NCBI GenBank assembly: GCA_022925895.1
Contig: JAKSYS010000075.1
Coordinates: 1 to 64,000, forward strand
From: Fragilaria crotonensis
Lineage: Eukaryota; Bacillariophyta; Fragilariophyceae; Fragilariales; Fragilariaceae
Length of the DNA: 64,000 bases
Direction: 5' to 3'
In this document: positions 1 through 10,382 of the stretch, piece by piece
How positions within the stretch are numbered: the first letter of the stretch is position 1
Layout: each line of letters begins with the position of its first letter
Program-made: the position numbers and the translations under genes
The notes under the pieces: model-generated
What the model was told of the DNA's origin: nothing
Database searches by the model: none
The model's input: the letters and a program-made list of their open reading frames with translations, nothing else

Positions 1-371
1 TACATCTAACGGGTGCAAATCCGTCTACAAGATAAATTCGAAAAAATTAGTTCAGGTTCTTGGATTGTTTTCGGGTACTCACGAGATATACAGCTCAGCG
101 ATCTTCTCCACCTACGAGCTTTTTGTTCGTATTTCTGAAAATGTCCCTCAGTAAATTCGTGTAATATTTTCATTGTTTCTGTAACAAACAAGGTCAGAAA
201 ACATGGTCTTAGGCTCATTACTACCATGTGTACAATACGTATTTGTCGGTTCTTTTTTCTTTCTCCGACGTATTTGTTTCGGACCCTACTAGCACAAGCA
301 AGTAAGTGTTTACGTAACCTCTGACATGAAGTATGTTTAACTGATGCTGGTTTAACCGAGCAGCGTCCCAG
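1..371. other. left edge, no supportable gene
   Basis: I see no coherent coding sequence, RNA gene or clear repeat here. It lies downstream of the minus-strand gene that follows and may be the rest of the same mobile island, which could run past the window edge. Confidence 0.4.
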
Positions 372-2034
372 TCAACACGAGTGGCCAGTGTTTGTTTTTA
401 CTTTGCTCGTGTCTGGTAAATAAGCATTGCGAAGTCTTCCTAAAATATATCGTCGTTTGCATTTACCTGAATGTTGATTTAAGTATTCTCTTATTTTTAT
501 GACGGTGTTTCTGCTTCGCTCGTCTCGTATTCCTTGTGGTTGCACATGGAACTGAAAGGCTTTACATTGCAATTATGTTGTTAATGCGACTTGGGTCTGC
601 ACTGTTGTCGTTTTCATCTTCGGAGTCTGTGAAATCATCGCACGTGTGATGTGTTACCTTTCTTTTCACGGGCTTTTCCCTGAATGCGATGTGTTTTCTT
701 CAGCAAATTGTCTGCCCAAAAAGAAATTCAACAGTTCTTTGTTAAATGAAATGCCGTCCTTTCTGGATCCACCTACTCCTGCCTGTTGGTTTCTGTCTGC
801 CTGTACAGCTCGGTATAAAAAGTCAAAGTACTGTTTGCCTTCTTCAGACCAGCCACTTCCGCCTCCGTTATCTGGGCGTAAACTGTTCTTCTGCCCCTTC
901 TTTCGTGAATATGTATATTTTGCTGCGATCTGTAGAAATACCAATCGTTAGTCAAGTTTGAAATTATCTTGTTACCTTCTGAAGTTACTCACCACATGTT
1001 CCTGTTCATCTTGAGCAGTCCATGCGTTGTGTGCCTGTCCAGTGTTTGTACGTTGGCATTAGTTTCCTGAAATAATACATCGTATAAAGGTTCACATTGG
1101 CAAACGTACCACTTTGCCTTCTTCTGAATCTCGCTATACCAGTGCGCAGAGTAATTGATCAGCACAATTAACAGGAATGCCTCGTCACTAACAGTCAAAA
1201 TATGTTTTCCGAATTCCTTTGGATTGTCAGTTCCACAATACGCCTTCATCTTGCTTTTGTTGTTCCATTCTTTGGAGGATACGATTGCTGGTGCGTACAT
1301 ATCAATAATTTCACAGTAAAATCCACAATTCTTACGCATCATCAACAGCTTATCAATATCAATCTGCGTCCCGTTCATATAAACATACATAGGTCGCCCT
1401 CCACGGTAATTGTAAGGTCCTGTTTCAAGTTTTGTTTAGTATTTTCTTTTGAAAAAGCCCAATCAGCATTATGTCCAAGAAAACGTACCGCTAAATCGTT
1501 TTTGTATAGCTTTAATACAATTGTTGCGATGATCCGTAATGGTGTTGACAACAATCGGGCGAATCTGGTACCACCAGTCCTCGTTTGGATCGGTGATATT
1601 GCAGTGTTTGACAATCTGACCACACATTGTGTTTTCTTTCGTACTGTAACGTCCATGCACATCTCTGTAATAAAACTTGCATTTACGAAAAATAATTGTT
1701 TTGACACATGTTTTCACAATGCTCGTCATGTTTGTCACGGAAATTGCCGTCATACTCATGTTCAAGGTTTTTTTGTTGTCCGTGAACAAAGGCTTACCTC
1801 CTTTGTTTTTTGGAATGTGAACGACCCGCTCCACAGCAATTGATTTTTGTTCATCTGGCAAATGAATTTGCTTTGTTGTATTCTGAACATCATACACAAA
1901 CATGCATTGTCTGAAACTTTACCTTGTTCAACAATAGCATTAGAATCAGTACGCAAGTTTAATGGTGGCATACGCTTTGTCTTTCTTGTTTTTGCTTCGC
2001 TCATGGTGACTGATTTTGTGCTCGTTCTTGGCAT
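372..2034 (-). CDS. spliced mobile-island gene of unknown family (GWSxEG-type)
   Basis: I do not recognise the family by name. The ATG at 2034 opens a basic N-terminus (MPRTSTKSV). Downstream are a run of Lys-rich and Cys/Trp-containing sequence (NITDPNEDWWYQIRP), a segment reading TVSDEAFLLIVLINYSAHW, and then a Gly-rich GGGSGWSEEGKQYFDFLYRA motif. A GTGAGT...TACAG intron at 992-930 (63 bp) joins the last two parts. After the GWS part the sequence becomes Asp/Glu/Ser-rich (DFTDSEDEND, about 620-590) and a last coding-like piece runs to 372. The reading frame changes about three times between 1900 and 1380. From memory, diatom mobile-element proteins share the SDEAF and GWSxEG words; its place beside a transposase supports that. 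Function unknown. Confidence 0.4.
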
Positions 2035-2371
2035 GTAAAAAAAAACAGAGTAGAGAAACTTTCTACTTGGAGGTTTTTTGTAATTATATGACATTACGGT
2101 TTGTATAAAGTGCTATGATTTCAAAAATTTAAATGCCGCCGCTTCCCGCGGTACTATTTACTTTCGTCGACTGTTAACAGTATTTAATTTTCAAATCAAG
2201 GCGGTAAATTCTGCATGAGCATATTTTGCATTCGTTGTACATCGTACCAAAGCATACAAGTACAGCCAAGTACAGCATTTGTGCATTTGAATCAGCATTT
2301 GTGTTTTCCCTTGTGTTGTGCGCGAAATAAATCACAATTCCACTTACTAACCCAACCATACCCCAATCATC

Positions 2372-2801
2372 ATGTCCCGTCCTCCGGCATCTTCCTCTAT
2401 TCCTCCAAAAAAGCTCCGTACCATCTCAAACAATCTCTGCAATTGACAAATCAACTACAACAAACGAGATCGATTCAACTACAACAAACGAGATCGATTG
2501 CAATTCTTACAAGGCTCATGACAAGACTGCTCCATCCAACGATTCCAATTGTACAACACATGGCAACCCATGCGTAGCGTCGTTGCCTGCAAATGTGGGA
2601 TCCGACGTACTCGAGAATCACCGCCTCGACGACAACTTGTCGGAATACGCAAACTTCGACGTTCGCGACGCCTTTTGGCCTCCTCCTATTTTTACATGGC
2701 AGACTATTCCTGGTACAGAGGAACGCGAGTGCATTGTCTCGTACGATTATTCTGTTCCATACGATCCTAATGTCACATCTTGGGTTTTTTCACCGAAGTA
2801 A
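2372..2801 (+). CDS. small hypothetical protein with TTTNEID repeat
   Basis: About 143 residues beginning MSRPPASSSIPPKKLRT. It continues after one frame change near 2415 into two copies of a 27-bp repeat encoding STTTNEID, then a Cys/Asn stretch and a more ordered end with DAFWPPPIFTWQTIPG and VPYDPNVTSWVFSPK. No known domain is recognised. The end, which is the better-supported part, is open from 2434 to the stop at 2801. It lies between two minus-strand genes of the mobile island, so it may be an accessory gene of that island or a relic. Confidence 0.35.
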
Positions 2802-2928
2802 ATCTCTCATTCCAAAGATGACTAAGAAAATTGTGCATGTTCGTGTCTCGTTTATAAGCAACAAATAACATTTAGCTGATGCGTTGGTAAAAAAAATACA
2901 TCTAGTTACTACCTTATACGGCCCTAAA

Positions 2929-4563
2929 TTATTTTCTTTTTGTTTCATTTCTCTCTAGCATTGCTTGCATCCAATTCATAAACGACAGCATGCACTCGGA
3001 CTGTATTTTCAATTCCATTTTTCTCACCCGTTTCTCAATCTTCCGCTCTTTCAGCAATAATTTGTGGATGTCTACTAACTCGCCAAGCACCATAGCAAGC
3101 TTATCTTCCTTTTGCTTTTTGATTCCGATCACCTTACCTACTTTCATTTTTTTTGCCTTTACGCTGCCGATTTCCTTTTCCAATTTTCTTTTATGTTGAA
3201 GCAGCTTGTGTGTCTGTTCTTTCAACAACAATACATGTTCATTTTTCATTTGTTGCACCTCTGCCGTCTTCTTCTTGCGAACCAAACCAAACTTCCGTCC
3301 CGTCCTTCGTACCTCATAGTCCTGCGCTCTTCTCACTTTTTGTGAAGTCTTCGCAACCCTTTTCCACTTCTTTTCCTCGTCGTCGTCAACCTCGTCCTCG
3401 TCCTCGTCGTCGTCATCCTCGTCCTCGTCGTCGTCATCCTCGTCCTCGTCCTCGTCGTCCTCGTCGTCGTCATCCTCGTCGTCGTCGTCGTCCTCGTCGT
3501 CGTCATCCTCGTCGTCATCCTCGTCGTCCTCGTCGTCGTCCTCGTCGTCGTCCTCGTCGTCGTCGTCCCCCACTTCTTCCTCGTCGTCATGCTCCTTGTC
3601 ATCCTCGTCGTCGTCCTTGTCGTCTTCCCCCTCTTCTTCTTCGTTTTCTTCCTGGTTTTCCTTCCCATTGTCCACCATGTCATCATCTCCGTCATTTTCT
3701 TTGTCTTGGTCTTTCTTGTTATCCTTCTTCCTCGCACCCTTATGAAGTTTGGAACCTGCGTTGGTTTTGGCAGCCACTGCATTGTGTTTTCTAGCTTTTT
3801 CTGAGGCAGCCTTTTCGATGGTGTTCTTCATTCTTTTTTCTTTGATTTTGTCGTTTAATTGTCTTGCCACCACGCAGTTTGGATTACTTGCGCCTTCTGG
3901 AACGGGTGTTCGTAGCAAAGATGTGAACTTCCTCTTCAGAGCTTCCCTCGTCCTGTAACCATAGCTCTGTCTATATGCATTGTGAATGGCATCCCAATCG
4001 TTTAACCTCACTGGTAAAGCGCCTGCCACGAGCTGCAAGAGGCATTTAATTTCGTCGTTTTGGAATGGACGCGCTCCCTCCTTTTTCTTGACATTGTTTG
4101 AAGAATGATTTTCATTTGCCTCTGTTTTTTTCCCGTCATCTGCCAGTGATTTATTTTGTTTTTTAAACTCCGCCTTGCTGTCGGCATTCACGTCAGAGGA
4201 GACGTCCTTTTTTACCAACTTCCGTTCTGTACCATCTCCAGCTTCTTTTATTTTGATGCTTCCATTGACCTCCTCCGCCCTCAACGCATCAACAATGAGG
4301 TTTCGCGCTGCTTTTGCCCTTATGATGTGTGTACATCACATTGTTTTCATCTGCTGGAACATCGCTCTTGTGCAATGCTTCGAACTTTCTCTTCAACGCT
4401 TCGCTGTTCCTAGCCGGGTACTGCTCCTTGTGCAATCTCTCAATGGTGTCCCACCCAGTTATGCCTGCAGGAATTACCTTTTCGACATTCGTCAATAAAA
4501 AGTCAACTCGTCTGTGTTGAAGGCAGAACCTCTCCCTCTAGCAAGCTTCTCCTTTGGTGGCAT
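2929..4563 (-). CDS. tandem DUF6818-like (Myb/SANT-like) protein with long acidic tract
   Basis: Two copies of a Myb/SANT-like domain lie in tandem. Copy 1 (about 4520-4290) has IPAGITGWDTIERLHKEQY then EALKRKFEALHKSDVP; copy 2 (about 4060-3850) has ALPVRLNDWDAIHNAYRQSY then REALKRKFTSLLRTPVP. Conserved Trp, Tyr and Arg-x4-Lys-Arg-Lys-Phe positions match the DUF6818-type domain I recall from oomycete and diatom proteins (name from memory). A tract of more than 100 mostly Asp/Glu residues follows (plus-strand bases 3380-3700), then a Lys-rich, Leu-heptad-like C-terminus (about 3230-2950) likely to form a coiled coil. The ATG at 4563 (MPPKEKLARGRGS) is the best start. Single-base frame changes near 4495 and 4310 separate it from the rest. 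A DNA- or chromatin-binding role is inferred only from the fold. Confidence 0.55.
3379..3700. repeat. GAC/GAG codon low-complexity tract
   Basis: Imperfect reiteration of CTC-GTC-GTC triplets on the plus strand (GAC/GAG on the coding minus strand), giving the Asp/Glu tract of the DUF6818-like protein. Antisense reading gives Arg/Thr-rich open frames that are only shadows. Confidence 0.85.
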
Positions 4564-5207
4564 TATCAAATTTAAACGACAACGATCACCGCAAAGGCAG
4601 TTTGATACCTTCTCCTTTGTTGAAGAATGCACACGTGATATCTTCAAAACTTGAACTTCGATAGCACACCGAAATGAGCTTTTTTACGAGTGAGGGTGAT
4701 CATGGAGTCGACGTAAATCAGCAGTAGGTCCAGTACCATTCTGTACTAGTTGCGAGATCCAAGGCAGCCGCCGCCGGCCGCCGCGCGTGATATTTGTGAA
4801 CAGCATAGGTCGCCGTATGTTTTCTAGGATAATGGTACGATACGACATCATTGATGTACGATGTACATATGTCCTGCAACAGTACATACGCCGGTTTAGC
4901 AAGTCGACAGTTCAGATTTTTTTAATTGGCGAATATACCAGGTTTCTACGTTTCATGAATTCGAGCTATGCATACACCGCTCCGTAGTACGAAATGGTTT
5001 TTGTCACTTCACACTTCGTTTCATCGATCACACGAACGCGTGTTCATCTCTTTTGTTCGTCAATTCCGAAGCCTCCGCTTGATCCCCCAGATCAATAGTA
5101 CAATCACGCCTTCCGTTCAAGCTGTGTGCTTCGTATCGTTAGTTGTGAAGCGGTAACAGGGTCCTTGCCGCTTTCTGAAGTGCTTCCACCTGGTCACCTG
5201 CGAGAGG
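4564..5207. other. spacer between divergent island genes
   Basis: No gene is supported. It holds a short GC-rich word (GCCGCCGCCGGCCGCCGCG, about 4766-4785) and would contain the promoters of the minus-strand DUF6818-like gene and the plus-strand peptidase gene. Confidence 0.4.
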
Positions 5208-5551
5208 TTGCGCAGTAATAGCGCTTTGAACCAGTCGTGCCTCACCAGTGGATCACCAAGATCGTATTGTCTCCACGGAGTTCATAGGCAACCGAAACTA
5301 GATTCAGCTGAATCTACACACAAACTGTGTGCTGGTACCGTTCCTCAATCAACGCTGACGAAGCAGCACAAAGCTATGATTTCGAATCAAGGATTGCCCT
5401 TGGACATTTTTAGTACAAATGATCACCTTGAGAATTTGTACCAGTATTTGGAGGCTGACGAATTTAGGGAGCATACATGTAAAGTGCGAAATGGGACCAG
5501 TCCCACGCCTCAAAAAGCCACGATGTATACGCAAACATCCACAAAACCCCA

Positions 5552-8164
5552 TTGACAGCAATGCGCCTTTCCGTATTTTCAAAATTGACGACTGACCTCA
5601 ACTGGTTGGAGGTTATTCACAAACAGCCAGAAAACAAGCAATTCCGGTGGGGCTACGATGTTATTTTTTTAAACCCAAGCTCTGTACCGGACAAACCTAA
5701 TCAATCGAGCGAGAAAAAACTGCCACCGTCAAAGCAGCACGAGAGTTTACAAGAATGGGCGCATCGCATGTTATTCAATTTCTACAGTACGACATTTTCA
5801 CTAAACGAGGAACAACAGGTCATCGTATCCGACGGATTGAAAGTCGATCAGACAATTGCTTTGATTGCTTTCAGGCAAAAGGCAAAATCACTGTTGCCTA
5901 ATTCTTTTGTGCGTAACAAAAATACAATTGTTGTGGCAGCAACGACTTTCCGTGTTTGTTATGATGAGAAACCAGGGACAGCATTCGTTCGATGGTTAGG
6001 TGTCCGTGACATGGGACCCTTCCCCACACCTATTCTCATCGTGGCGTCGAAAAGGAATTGGTTCTTTCCTGATGAAGTTAATTATCAAAAGGTGCGCTTT
6101 TGATAATCGGAGAGCAACGCTGGATACGGAACTGCGTACTGTGCAAACGCAAACAGCAACAAAAACAGTGAAATTACGATTGACATTTTCATGCAGGTAA
6201 ATGCAATTGATTCCATCTCATTTGCATTTATCAAATCGATTGGTTTCCTTGATATCAACGAAGTGGGACTGCGCAACAACTTGGTCCACTCTCCACCCAA
6301 AATTTTTTCAAGGTATCTCTAACTTGGAAAAGAATGGTTACCGTACCTGTGCCACCTTCGACAATGTCCTGTATCGTCTCGTCTCCAAGGGAACACAAAC
6401 ACACCAGCGACAGAAGACGGTGATGCTCTGGAAGCTGCAAGGAAAGTGCAAACTGAACATGCAGATTCCATTGACGTCGAGACTCCTATAGCAACATTTG
6501 AAGTTTCAACATCAAAAGGAACTGAAGCTCCACCTGCTGATGTTATTGATGTTGATGCCCCTGATGCCATTGTGACGACAGTGAAAGGTTCTACATCAGT
6601 TATTGATGTTGATGCCCCTGATGCCATTCTGACGCCAGTGAAAGGTTCAACATCAGTTATTGATGTTGATGCTGCTGTTTGTATTGATGGTGATGCCACT
6701 GCTCTGCCTGTCATGTGGTGCCGTTACCCGCCGACAGCACAGCAGCAAAGAGATGTAACCACGAGGTTACTGTACAATGATTTTGTTGCGGCGACATCCG
6801 GGCTTAGTCACATCCGTGTCTTGCTACCACACCCCCTCCAGGATCCTTTATGCCCACCTGACGCATTTTGTGTCGGTGGCGAGATGTTGTCCATTCGGCG
6901 CATCCAGCATAGCGAGAAGAATGGAACTGGTTACATCAGCCTCGGTGAATTGGACATGATGCTTGCTGTCATCATGGCTGATGGACGATACAATGATCAT
7001 GTTACCATCATTCCATGCAGTTATACAAAGAATGTGTCATTGGCTTCTGAAGCGTACTCGGATTATGTGAATGCAAGATTGCAATTACAATTTTTGAAGA
7101 CACAACGTGCTACCCTTCGCACATCAAAAGGAAATGTGAATGACTTCACTTTTTCTATAAATGAGGATCACCCCAAGTGGGAAGAATATTGTAACGTGAA
7201 GGAACGACTTAAGGAACACGATGCACTCACTCAGAAACTATGTTCAGAGCTTGAAATATCGTTGAAGCTTCACGAAAAGGAAGAATTGCATTACAAGACT
7301 ATGAATTTTGTGGTCGAAAAAGTACTTCGGTCAAACCCATGCATACTCACCAAGAAATTGATCGTATTTCCCTTCTGCGCAGAAAATCACTGGACGGCAA
7401 CCTTCATCTTCAATGCGAGTTGTATTGATACGTTTGGCCCGAAACCCTGTTGAATCTCGAAACTTAGTTCCGACATTTTTGCGTTATTGTCCTTATGAAC
7501 CAAGCGGATCTGGGGATATGCCAATGAAACATGGCATTTTGTTTCTGTTGAATCTCGCCTATTCATTCTCGCAACATTGCAAACTGCCCTCATTTAAAGA
7601 TGTTCCAATGAAAATGCTCGAAGTTTTTCATTCGTCTTCAAAACATTATTTGAGGGTACTCGGTACTTCCCGGCCATGAGGATTACTGGGCGGCGCTGGT
7701 TACCAAAGCAGATAGATACACACAATTGTGCGTTCGGTGTTCTTGCTGCAGTTGCCACAATTCTCCGTGACGTTGTTGGGAAAAATAATGAGCATGATGA
7801 AAGGTACTGCAAAACCTTTGCTCGTTACAATATATTTATTGAGGAGATTGAGGGTGTGGCAGCAGACGATAAGCCTGAGTTTTTCATCGATTTTCCAAGA
7901 ACATTACACAACAATAAATTGACCGGTAATTCAGGAAAAGATTGTTACCTGGCAAATCTGCGGGAGGAATTCTTTGTACTTTTTGATCGACTTGCAGAAT
8001 TGTATTGGATTACTATACCAAGAAGGGTTTCAGTTCGTCCCACTGAAGAGATGCACAGCAATCAAACTGGCTACGAAAAAACAAAAGCCTTGCTCAGATG
8101 GCCTCACAATGATTTTCAGCATCACGAAGAAGGGAAAAGGACAGGGCAGCTTCAACCCTTTTAG
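5552..8164 (+). CDS. mobile-island protein with C48 (Ulp1-type) cysteine peptidase module
   Basis: The N-terminal part (5552-6091) is unrecognised but well-formed protein (WLEVIHKQPENKQFRWGYDV, WLGVRDMGPFPTP). A GTGCGC...ATGCAG intron at 6092-6196 joins it to VNAIDSISFAFIKSIGFLDI; a second intron probably starts at 6313. A repeat encoding VIDVDAPDAI follows (about 6540-6680). The C48 module then shows the family's residues in order: His in CAENHWTATFIFN (about 7385-7420), Asp in ID (about 7430), and Gln and Cys in KQIDTHNCAFGVLAA (about 7705-7750). The Ulp1/SUMO-protease fold is often captured by eukaryotic DNA transposons. At least three frame breaks lie between 7440 and 7720, so it is damaged or the consensus has errors. 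It probably continues into the next coding segment as one large gene. Sparse evidence also supports coding sequence upstream, from about 5208. Confidence 0.55.
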
Positions 8165-10351
8165 AACTGCTAGGGACACATAGTGAAGAAACAAATGAGG
8201 ACCCATCAACTGATTCGTCGGATTCGGAGGATGAAGAATCGTCGAACAAAGAATATGTGGACCAAAAAGGAATTGAGAAAATGAAGTTCCTGAAGTTGGA
8301 AATGGATCCGAAATGGATTTCCTCATTGACCTTGAAGTGAAGCTTGCGGATGAAAAAGAAAGTACAGAAACCAAGGACAACGGTCCACAACAAGGTGAAA
8401 CTGTTGTGGATCAAATAGAACATTCTCAATTTCCGACAAACACCGATGATCCCGTGCAGGAAGACGGGCAAATGGAGCTATATCAATTTCCAACAGATGC
8501 CGAGCTATCTCACTTTGCTCCCGACACAGCCAGTGTGCACGATCAAGAACACAGGCAAATGGAGCTATCTCAATTTCCGAAGGACGCAGATGATCCCATG
8601 CACGAAGACGGGCAAATGGAGCTAACTAAACTTCCTACCGAATCAGACAGTGTGCACGAGCAAGAAAAAGCTATCGTAAAAAAGCAAGAAGAGAAAGTTG
8701 AGTGGACGTGAGTTGACAAATTCCATTCAACAAAATGCACATGAATCGTTCCAGCAAACGAAGCTGAAACGAGAAGATCTTCCTTGGTTAGAAATACCAA
8801 CAGATGATATGCTGGAATTCAATACGTGGGAAGCAAACTGGAAAGATGTCGGACGTGGTGATCCTAATCATTTTTCGGAATTCAAGAAGTACTCGAAATG
8901 GAACCGAAAAGTCAAGCAAACTTATTGGAACAAGAGTCGCCTCCGTTTGCTCAGGAATTGCTTGTTGCATATTACGAAAAGTGGGAAAATGCAATGAAGT
9001 TAGACCAATTGACACAAATGCAATGGATGTGTACGTTGAAAAGCGGTTCCTTGAATGGAACTGGAGTTCGAATGAGCAACACCAAATGGACCTGCAGTGG
9101 TATCGCCAGATCATGACCTCGAGTGTGGAAGAAGCGAAATCTACAAGTCAGAAGGAAATCATCAAGTTGTACTACACAGAACTGCTCAAGGCAATGAAGA
9201 AAGAAAGACGACATTTCCGTAGACAATTCGAAAATGATTACCTTTTGGACGAGGCTATGTTAGTAACTGGCGTTAAGTATGTGCGTTCCGAAAACAAATT
9301 CGTGGCGCGTGTGCAGTACACGGACGACGAGGGTGATAACGTGGAAAAACATATCCCAGTCACAGAAGAGTGGTTCAGGAAGGAAGCAGGATTTGCTAAC
9401 GATGTCATCAACCATGTGCTAAACCTCGAGTCCGATGGGAGGTATTTTCCGATTCCAGCTGATATGGAAGTGTTTCTGGAGAACAAGAAAATCACGCGAG
9501 TAAAATTTGTTCCAGAACAGACTCGAAACATTCTTGATTATGACAAAGTCATAGAGATGAGAGAGACACAGAAAGAGGACCTACCCGTCAAACGCTCCCC
9601 ACAGAAACAAAAACCGAAAAAGAAAGAAGTTCCACGAAAAGATATAACTGTTCCTCCTCATTGGAGCGTGGTAAACGCCGACGGAAAACGAGTCAAGAAA
9701 GACTTGGATTTTCTTGATAATGTACTTCCAACAAAATTTCTGAACGAACTTAAAGAGACTCGAACAGGATTCGTTGACATACCTGTTGGAGATTGGAAGA
9801 AGTCATCACTGGACCAACATCCTGATTTGACGGTAACAGGCGCTCCAAAAGTGCATTTTGTCCAAAACGAGGGGGAAGATCTATGCGTATCAAATTCCTT
9901 TGCTAGTGCATTATTCGAGCTGGGATTTGTCAATGAAGCTACGAAGATCGCTGAGTATGGAAAAGAAAAGTTGGCCCATGGAACAGTTAATGCATTGAAG
10001 AAGGTTATGACCTACGCCTCGGAGGTACTTCCAAAGTGGTTACAGCCAGCCTGGAAGCCACGACATTTCGATTGGAAAAATGAATTGAACGAGACTGTGG
10101 TATTCGTGGGTGTGCTTCTTGCTTCTGATGGCAACAGTAATCATGCGGTTACCATTCATGGAGGATTCATTTACGATGCTAACGAAATTGTTGCAATTCC
10201 ATTATGTCAAAAAGCTCTGGACTATTGCACTTGTACGGAAACAGAAAAGAGCACTTTCATTGATTTTCGAAGAGGATTTATGTTCCGATACGTGGGAGGA
10301 AAGAAGAATCGAATTCAGGCTATGACGCTCCCGTCCAAGAGGGCTAAGTGA
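8165..10351 (+). CDS. mobile-island protein, C-terminal part with papain-fold-like cysteine peptidase module
   Basis: This seems to be the downstream half of the C48-bearing gene. After an acidic linker (DSSDSEDEESS, about 8210-8240) there are imperfect repeats of a unit reading EDGQMELxQFP (8440-8640). A helical region follows (LEFNTWEANWKDVGRGDPNH; FLEWNWSSNEQHQMDLQWYR), then a Lys-rich linker (about 9590-9640). The last 170 residues have Cys in EDLCVSNSFASALFELGF, then HAVTIHGGFIYDAN with His and Asp/Asn. This Cys-His-Asp/Asn order fits a clan CA (papain-like or C39-like) peptidase. From about 9000 to 10351 the frame is clean; before that it changes every 100-300 bp. Its stop lies 31 bp from the end of the Plavaka-like transposase gene on the other strand, the tail-to-tail pairing expected within one element. 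Substrate unknown. Confidence 0.5.
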
Positions 10352-10382
10352 ACATAAAAAGCTGCGGTTTCTGTTTAAGTGC

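Noticed and set aside
3153-3804. Plus-strand open frames of Arg/Pro or Val/Phe repeats, and a minus-strand Thr/Arg-rich frame
   Set aside because: They are other-frame readings of the GAC/GAG tract in the DUF6818-like gene.
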